Positions 54,117 through 64,000 of a stretch of 64,000 nucleotides of DNA are shown piece by piece (positions within the stretch are counted from its first letter, which is position 1; each line of letters opens with the position of its first letter). Origin of the DNA: Planctomycetia bacterium (lineage in GTDB: Bacteria > Planctomycetota > Planctomycetia > Pirellulales > UBA1268); contig JAIOPD010000097.1 of NCBI GenBank assembly GCA_021414115.1, forward strand, positions 17,092-81,091, given 5' to 3'. Both the position numbers and the translations under genes were made by a program. Under the pieces are notes generated by a model. It saw only the letters and a program-made list of their open reading frames with translations. It was not told the origin of the DNA and searched no databases.

Positions 54117-55892
54117 GTGACCAACGCCGAGATCGCCGCCACCTTCGACCATGTGGCGGACCTCCTCGAATACCAGGGGAGCAACGTGTTTCGCGTGCGT
54201 GCCTATCGCAACGCGTCCCGGACGATCGGCTCGATGGTGGAATCGCTCCAGACGGTGCGCCGCGACCCTGATCGCGCCCTCACCGACCTGGAGGGAATCG
54301 GTGCCGATCTCGCGGCCAAGATCGAAACGCTGCTCGATACCGGCCGGCTTCCGCTCCTCACCGACCTGGAGAAACAGGTGCCGAAGGTCGTCTTCGACCT
54401 GATGCGGGTGCCGGGGCTCGGCCCGAAGAAGGTCAAGGTGCTCGTCGACGCACTGGGAATCGACTCGCTCGACGCGCTCGAGCGAGCGTGCCGCGACGGT
54501 CGCGTGCAGGACGTCAAAGGCTTTGGCCCCAAGACGCAGGCGATGATCCTGGAAAATATCGCCTTCGCGAAGAATCCCGAGCACACGCGGCTGCTCTGGA
54601 GCGAGGCCGACGGCATCGCGACGGAACTGGTCGCATGGATGCGCCGGTGCCCTGACGCCAGGCAGGTCGAGGCCGCCGGGAGTTGGCGTCGCGGCCGCGA
54701 GACGATTGGGGATCTTGACCTCGTCGTCGACAGCGACGCCCCGGCGGCCGTCATGGATCACCTCGAACGCTGGCCCGAGTGCGCCGGAGTCCTCCTGCGA
54801 GGTGACACGAAGACCAGCATCCGCGGCCCCAAAGACGTGCAGATCGACCTGCGGGTGGTCGAGACGGCGTCGTTCGGCGCCGCCCTTCAATACTTCACCG
54901 GTTCCAAGGAGCACAACGTCCGCCTCCGTTCCCGGGCCCGGGAACGTGGACTGACGATCAACGAATACGGGGTTCACCGACTCGAAGCCGGTGCCTCCGT
55001 CGACGACCCCCGGACGAAAGGTCGCCGCGTGGCCGGCCGAACCGAGGAGGAGGTCTACGAGGCGGTCGGACTGCCCTGGATTCCCCCGGAGCTTCGCGAG
55101 GGAGGGAACGAGATCGACCGGGCGGAACGAGGCGAGCTCCCCGTGCTCGTGGAGATCACCGACATCCGTGGTGATCTCCACATGCACACCAACGCCACGG
55201 ACGGCGAGGACACGCTCGCCGAGATGGTCCGCGCAGCCGTCGCCCGCGGCCTCTCCTACATCGCGATCACTGACCACGGACAGCGGGTGACGATGGCCCA
55301 CGGTCTCGACCGCAAGCGACTCCTGAAGCAATGGGACGAGATCGACCGGCTCAACGAATCACTCGCCGCGGATGGTTCGCCCCCCATCGTCGTGCTCAAA
55401 GGGATCGAGGTCGACATGCTCGAGAAGGGGGGGCTCGATCTCCCTGACGACGTGCTCGCCCGTGCCGACTGGGTGGTGGCGAGCCTGCACTACGGCCAGA
55501 ATCAGCCCCGTGAACGGATCACGGCCCGGATCGTCGAGGCGATTGAAAATCCGTTCGTCCGCGTGATCGGCCATCCGACGGGCCGTCTCATCAATCGCCG
55601 CCCGCCGTACGACGTCGACATCGAAGCGGTGATCGAGGCCGCCGCCCACACCGGCACGTTCCTCGAGATCAATGCCAATCCATGGCGACTCGACCTCGAC
55701 GACAAGCATGCCGCCGCCGCAAAGAAGGCCGGTGTGAAACTCGTGATCTCGACCGACGCCCATTCGACCCGCGGCCTCGACGTGATGCGGTGCGGTGTGC
55801 TTCAGGCCCGCCGCGCCGGCCTCGAGAAGCACGACGTCGCCAACACCCGGACTCTCGCCGACCTCGAGACGTTGATGGCGAAGAAGGGTTGA
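54117..55892 (+). CDS. polX: Family X DNA polymerase with PHP domain
   Basis: 591 residues from a GTG. N-terminal HhH domain (VADLLEYQGSNVFRVRAYRNASRTIGSM, then VPGLGPKKVKVL), palm domain with GSWRRGRETIGDLDLVVDSD (catalytic Asp pair) and a third Asp in VQIDLRVVE. The C-terminal PHP domain is at about 345-590 (GDLHMHTNATDGEDTLAEMVRAA, ITDHGQR, GIEVDMLEKG, VVASLHYGQ, GHPTGRL, STDAHSTRGLD), the usual 3'-5' exonuclease site. The length is normal for bacterial PolX. It probably acts in gap-filling repair. Confidence 0.94.
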   Translation: MTNAEIAATFDHVADLLEYQGSNVFRVRAYRNASRTIGSMVESLQTVRRDPDRALTDLEGIGADLAAKIETLLDTGRLPLLTDLEKQVPKVVFDLMRVPGLGPKKVKVLVDALGIDSLDALERACRDGRVQDVKGFGPKTQAMILENIAFAKNPEHTRLLWSEADGIATELVAWMRRCPDARQVEAAGSWRRGRETIGDLDLVVDSDAPAAVMDHLERWPECAGVLLRGDTKTSIRGPKDVQIDLRVVETASFGAALQYFTGSKEHNVRLRSRARERGLTINEYGVHRLEAGASVDDPRTKGRRVAGRTEEEVYEAVGLPWIPPELREGGNEIDRAERGELPVLVEITDIRGDLHMHTNATDGEDTLAEMVRAAVARGLSYIAITDHGQRVTMAHGLDRKRLLKQWDEIDRLNESLAADGSPPIVVLKGIEVDMLEKGGLDLPDDVLARADWVVASLHYGQNQPRERITARIVEAIENPFVRVIGHPTGRLINRRPPYDVDIEAVIEAAAHTGTFLEINANPWRLDLDDKHAAAAKKAGVKLVISTDAHSTRGLDVMRCGVLQARRAGLEKHDVANTRTLADLETLMAKKG

Positions 55893-55920
55893 CGGCCCAC
55901 GGAGCCCGACGGGGATCCGT

Positions 55921-57084
55921 TCACGGCGACTTCACGCAGCGGAAGCCGATATGGTTGGTGCCGCTCGACACCTCACCCTTGCCGCGGGTGCCCACGATGT
56001 AGCGGGCGCAGTATTGGTCGCTGCAGAGGTAGGAACCGCCCCGCTGAACCCGTTTGGGCTGGCCGGGCTCCGCTGGGTCGAAACTATCGCCGGGGCCCTG
56101 CGGATCGGTCGTCACGGCGCCTCGTTTCGCGTCGGTGGCGTAGGTGTCGGGGCGATACCAGTCGCTGCACCACTCCCAGACGTTGCCCGACATGTCGTGC
56201 AGGCCGGAGGCGTTGGCCGGGAAACGACCCACCGGGGCGATCCTCGCGAAGCCGTCCTCGGCGGTGTTCTCCTGTGGGAAACGGCCCTGCCAGGTGTTGG
56301 CCATCCATTGTCCGGCCGGCCTGAACTCGTCGCCCCACGGATAGGTCGCGCCGGCGAGGCCGCCGCGGGCGGCAAACTCCCATTCGGCCTCGGTGGGCAG
56401 TCGCTTGCCGGCCCATGCGGCGTAGGCCGTGGCATCTTCATAGGCGACGTGGACGACCGGCTCGTCGTCACGGTTCTCGAGATCGCTCTCCGGACCCGCG
56501 GGATGCCGCCAGCAGGCGCCGGGCACATAGGCCCACCACCGCAGATGGGCCGAGCCCGTTTGATCGCGGAGCGGCACGGGGTCCGATGGCGGCGTGAAAA
56601 CGATCGAGCCCGCCACGAGATTTTCAGGGGGAGCACCGGGGAAATCCTCGGCCCTCGGTACCCGCTCCGCGACGGTGACGTAGTTCGTGGCAGCGACGAA
56701 CTCGGCAAACTGCCTATTGGTCACCTCGTGCACATCCATCCAGAAGCCGCCCACGCGGACGCGGTGAATCGGCCGTGCGTCGGTCATCGGATCAGACCCG
56801 CCGAACTGAACACCACGGGGGTCTGCGCAGCCCATCGAGAACTCCCCGCCGGAAATCCATGCCATTCCGCTCGGAGCCTCGCCCGACGCCGGACCTGGGG
56901 CGGGAATCGTTGGGGCAAACGCCCCCCTGGTCGGTGCCACTTCGGCCCGCCCGCCCGCCGGCTGCCGGGCTGGGCGACCGACCGCCCACACGGCGACGGC
57001 GAGCGCACACGGCACGAGCCAGAGCACGGCTGACTGGAAGCCCGCCCGCGGCGCGTCGCCCGCCGAAGCGTGAGGTCCGCTCAT
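55921..57084 (-). CDS. Membrane-anchored formylglycine-generating enzyme-like protein
   Basis: 387 residues. Near the N-terminus one helix (SAVLWLVPCALAVAVWAVG) anchors or exports the protein. The FGE-sulfatase fold covers about 75-387: GMAWISGGEFSMGCADPRG, VGGFWMDVHEVTNRQFAEFV, KRLPTEAEWEFAARGG, YPWGDEF, DMSGNVWEWCSDWY and RVQRGGSYLCSDQYCARY. The last motif has both Cys of true FGE (as in GGSYMCHRSYC), so it may oxidise the active-site Cys of sulfatases to formylglycine. No sulfatase gene is near. The start overlaps the CHAD gene stop (ATGA); an earlier ATG (57153) would lie within that gene. Confidence 0.9.
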   Translation of the reverse strand: MSGPHASAGDAPRAGFQSAVLWLVPCALAVAVWAVGRPARQPAGGRAEVAPTRGAFAPTIPAPGPASGEAPSGMAWISGGEFSMGCADPRGVQFGGSDPMTDARPIHRVRVGGFWMDVHEVTNRQFAEFVAATNYVTVAERVPRAEDFPGAPPENLVAGSIVFTPPSDPVPLRDQTGSAHLRWWAYVPGACWRHPAGPESDLENRDDEPVVHVAYEDATAYAAWAGKRLPTEAEWEFAARGGLAGATYPWGDEFRPAGQWMANTWQGRFPQENTAEDGFARIAPVGRFPANASGLHDMSGNVWEWCSDWYRPDTYATDAKRGAVTTDPQGPGDSFDPAEPGQPKRVQRGGSYLCSDQYCARYIVGTRGKGEVSSGTNHIGFRCVKSP

Positions 57085-58043
57085 GCTGTGCCTTTCCGCA
57101 GGGTGTGTTCGAACCGCCGCCGCAGGGAACGGCGGCGAGCCGGGCTCCACCACTTCACGAAGGTCCTGCGGGCCTGATCGGCCTGGTGCGCCTCGATCTT
57201 CCTCAGGGCACCGATCGCCTTTCGCTCTCCCACCGCTCCTTCCTGCCGCGCCCAGCGTTCGAGCCGATCGGCCGCGGCCGCGTGGTCGGTGAACTCGCCG
57301 AGATTCTCCTGGAGCAGTTCCAGGGATTTTTCACACTTCACTCGCACTCTCTCGGGAAACACCGCGGCGAAAATCTCGAGCGCGTACCGAAGTTTCTTCC
57401 CCTCGATCCGCAGGCGATGGATCTCTTCGGCATCACGAAGCCGGCGGTCAGCCCTCGCGAAGAAGCGACGCATCAGCGGCTTGAAACGACGCCGGGCATA
57501 CTGCCGGAACGTGGTGTGCCCCCGGCCGGCGGCCACCGCATCGAGCAACCGCTCGACCTGAGCGTGCCAGTCGGCGGCGGAGAGTTTCTCGCGAACCTCG
57601 TGAATGGGCTGGCGGGAGTCGGCGCGTTTGAGCGACAACATCGCGATCAATCGCCGCCGCGCAGCGTTGCCCGCGAGGGAGCGGCCAGGCGACACGGCCC
57701 CGCTCTTTCCTCTCAGGCGATCGGTCAGCACGTCCAGATCACGGGCATTGCCGGCGGCCCTCCGGATCCGACGCAGTTGTTTTTCGAACCAACTGCTCAC
57801 CTTCCCGGGGAGCAGGTCGTCAAAGGCGTCGATGGCCGCGATCGTGCGTCGGGTTGCGACCCGCAATTGGTGGATCCGCTCCGCCTCGTGTCGCGGTCCG
57901 CACACCTTGCTCAGTTCCGACCAGACCGCTTCAAGCCGCTTGCGAAGCGTGCGAATCGCCACATCATCGACCGGCGCGTCGGTGGCTTCGGTCACGGCCC
58001 ACGAGGAAAGACGTCCGGATGGGGCACGTCGTGGCGCTGGCAT
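57081..58043 (-). CDS. CHAD-domain protein
   Basis: 320 residues. The CHAD helical domain fills most of the protein: RIHQLRVATRRTIAAIDAFDDLLP with conserved His and Arg, RRAAGNARDLDVL, and EEIHRLRIEGKKLRYALEIFA. CHAD domains bind polyphosphate through conserved His/Arg/Lys. The polypeptide is very basic. It is leftward and overlaps the FGE-like gene by 4 bases. A functional link between the two is not known. Confidence 0.9.
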   Translation of the reverse strand: MPAPRRAPSGRLSSWAVTEATDAPVDDVAIRTLRKRLEAVWSELSKVCGPRHEAERIHQLRVATRRTIAAIDAFDDLLPGKVSSWFEKQLRRIRRAAGNARDLDVLTDRLRGKSGAVSPGRSLAGNAARRRLIAMLSLKRADSRQPIHEVREKLSAADWHAQVERLLDAVAAGRGHTTFRQYARRRFKPLMRRFFARADRRLRDAEEIHRLRIEGKKLRYALEIFAAVFPERVRVKCEKSLELLQENLGEFTDHAAAADRLERWARQEGAVGERKAIGALRKIEAHQADQARRTFVKWWSPARRRSLRRRFEHTLRKGTA

Positions 58044-58167
58044 GGGGGATCAAATCCGGCGAAGTCCGGGGCTGGGCCTCGATCCGCCGAGGCCTCGACT
58101 CCCCGTCACTCTAGGGCCCGGCACGGCTGTATTCCAGCACTCGCTGCCCATGGGCAGCTTTCCTCGA

Positions 58168-59058
58168 TCAACGGGCGCCGACGGTCCTCGCCCCGGGAGC
58201 GGCGGCCGGGCGTTGCTCATCCAGCGAACGCTTGGTGACGAGCACGTCCGAGACGAAGACGGTTCCGGCGCCCATCGATCCCTCACCCGTCCAGAGCCGA
58301 CCCTTCGCCTCGATCGCATCTCCAGGGCCGACCAGGTCGAGCCGGGCGGCGTCGACCGTGGCGACCGCATCCTCCGCCATCGTCAGCGTGAGCCGGCGAA
58401 GCTTCCCGGCATCGACCCGCACGGAAGCGACATTCTTGCGGATCGCAGTGACCGTTCCGACGATCGTCTCGACGCGTTCAGGGCGGACCTCGTCGGGCGT
58501 AAAGCCCGGCGGGGGCGTCACGATCTCGAAGGCCTTGATGGCCGCCGTGGACCGGCCTCGCGCATCCACCTCTGCCCGCAGTCGGATCACCATGCCCGAC
58601 GCCAGCATCGACGCCGGAACGGGGCCGCTTACGGTGAAACGCGTCACGCCGGCCGGGTGAAACTGGGCGACGAGCGGTTCGGCATTGACCGCGGCGGCAT
58701 CGGCCTCGCCGAAGGCCAGCATCCCGCCGGCAAGATGCCCGGAGGCGGCACGCACCACCCCTTTGAAATCCGCCTCGGGAAGCCGGTCGATCACGAGCTT
58801 GTTCTCAGCGACCGGCACGGTGATCGCCTTGTTGGACCCGCGGCAGGCGCCGAGGTTCCAGAGCCGCTGATACGCCTGCTGAAGTTCGGGCGACTTGTAG
58901 AATGTGCCCCAGTGGATCGTGCCATCGGCGGCAATCGGGGGCAGGGCCTCCTCGTCCGCGGCGTACGGATTGAACGGAGACGCCTCGACCCCGGAGCCCG
59001 CAGCAAAAAGCGCGGCTCCGAGAACGGCAGCGCACGAACACAAACGACTCATCGGCAT
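58168..59058 (-). CDS. Exported protein of unknown function
   Basis: 296 residues with a signal peptide (RLCSCAAVLGAALFAAGSGVEASP). The mature part starts with PFNPYAADEEALPPI, then HWGTFYKSPELQQAYQRLWNLGACRGSNKAI and a beta-rich C-terminus (PVPASMLASGMVIRLRAEVDARGRSTAAIKAFEIVTPP, TIVGTVTAIRKNVASVRVDAGK), resembling OB-like or barrel-sandwich segments. I do not recognise the family. AGGAGC just upstream of the ATG supports the start. It stands alone behind rpoC. Confidence 0.7.
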   Translation of the reverse strand: MPMSRLCSCAAVLGAALFAAGSGVEASPFNPYAADEEALPPIAADGTIHWGTFYKSPELQQAYQRLWNLGACRGSNKAITVPVAENKLVIDRLPEADFKGVVRAASGHLAGGMLAFGEADAAAVNAEPLVAQFHPAGVTRFTVSGPVPASMLASGMVIRLRAEVDARGRSTAAIKAFEIVTPPPGFTPDEVRPERVETIVGTVTAIRKNVASVRVDAGKLRRLTLTMAEDAVATVDAARLDLVGPGDAIEAKGRLWTGEGSMGAGTVFVSDVLVTKRSLDEQRPAAAPGARTVGAR

Positions 59059-59170
59059 GCTCCTGTCGGGTGGACCACTCGCGTCGTCCCCTCGACACTA
59101 CTTCGACATGCCAACGCCTGCAAAAACGTTGCACTGCCACGGCTGCCGATGATGCCGGATATGCCGACGA

Positions 59171-59201
59171 GCGTGGCCATGATCGTCGATCATGGCTACG
59201 C
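59171..59201 (-). terminator. Long hairpin after rpoC
   Basis: A 14-bp stem with one mismatch (GCGTAGCCATGATC and GATCATGGCCACGC on the minus strand) with a 3-base loop. It begins about 30 bases behind the rpoC stop. There is no T-run, so it would be a Rho-assisted or processing structure. Confidence 0.5.
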
Positions 59202-59232
59202 CCGCACAGTCCGCGTTGCGGATACGCCGCGG

Positions 59233-63570
<4,338 letters not shown>

Positions 63571-63738
63571 GTGTCTTCTCCCTTTTTGTATTCAGAAACC
63601 GCTCGACCCGAAGATGTCTTGTTGTGCCGTCAACCGTTTTGCCTGAGGTATCACCGCGAACCGGAGAGGGTTGGTTGACGAGCGTTGGCGTATCCTCGCC
63701 CCGCAGAGGAGGCCCCATACCTTCCCGTCAGCCCTTCG

Positions 63739-64000
<262 letters not shown>

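Overview
The window is high-GC DNA from a planctomycete, most likely of the Pirellulales type. The evidence is the combination of family markers: a giant PEP-CTERM autotransporter-repeat protein with an exosortase of the planctomycete type, a DUF1559 pseudopilin, a DUF1549/DUF1553 cytochrome followed by DUF1501, a free-standing RNA polymerase alpha-CTD protein, and many secreted proteins of unknown function. Taxonomy is inferred from these families, not from an rRNA gene; none is present.

Layout. 1-741 is the start of a leftward, exported sensor-like protein cut by the window edge. 980-12414 is a tightly packed rightward operon: a 2,505-residue PEP-CTERM beta-strand-repeat surface protein, a DUF1559 pseudopilin (4-bp overlap), a small lipoprotein and a GH115 alpha-glucuronidase. 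12492-20868 continues in the same direction with a five-haem-motif/PA14 cytochrome, a beta-propeller protein, a DUF1549/DUF1553 cytochrome and a Tat-exported DUF1501 protein. Together these look like a polysaccharide (glucuronoxylan-like) capture and oxidation locus. A leftward FecR-domain pseudogene with an in-frame stop follows. 22.2-25.9 kb is an integrated element (small unknown genes, an excisionase-like HTH protein, a tyrosine integrase broken by a frameshift). It ends in a 23-bp copy of the 3' end of the tRNA-Ser(GCU) gene at 26659-26748. Between that copy and the tRNA lies a 774-bp segment with a PIN toxin and a truncated antitoxin.

26.9-40.3 kb is mixed chromosomal content: an exported M28/PDZ peptidase, an extremely acidic protein with a clear terminator, ScpB, a parvulin, a glycosyltransferase, RdgB, an XRE regulator, YgfZ, a Nudix hydrolase, a flippase-like membrane protein and a type IV prepilin peptidase-like protein. 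40.4-46.9 kb is an exosortase/exopolysaccharide cluster (exosortase, Wzc-like chain-length/tyrosine kinase protein, EpsI, GDP-mannose dehydratase, GDP-fucose synthase). The exosortase could process the PEP-CTERM protein at the left end. 47.1-58 kb holds a UvrD/PcrA helicase, the alpha-CTD protein, a DUF3592/arrestin-like/P-loop operon, a Pro-rich secreted protein, PolX, and an FGE-CHAD pair. The right end is rpoC and the 3' end of rpoB, both leftward.

The most unusual non-coding signal is two families of short intergenic palindromic elements (about 110-140 bp). The arms of the second family differ between copies but change in a compensating way, and each full copy also contains two small hairpins with GGA loops. 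They may be structured RNAs (possibly CsrA-binding) or REP/MITE-like DNA elements.
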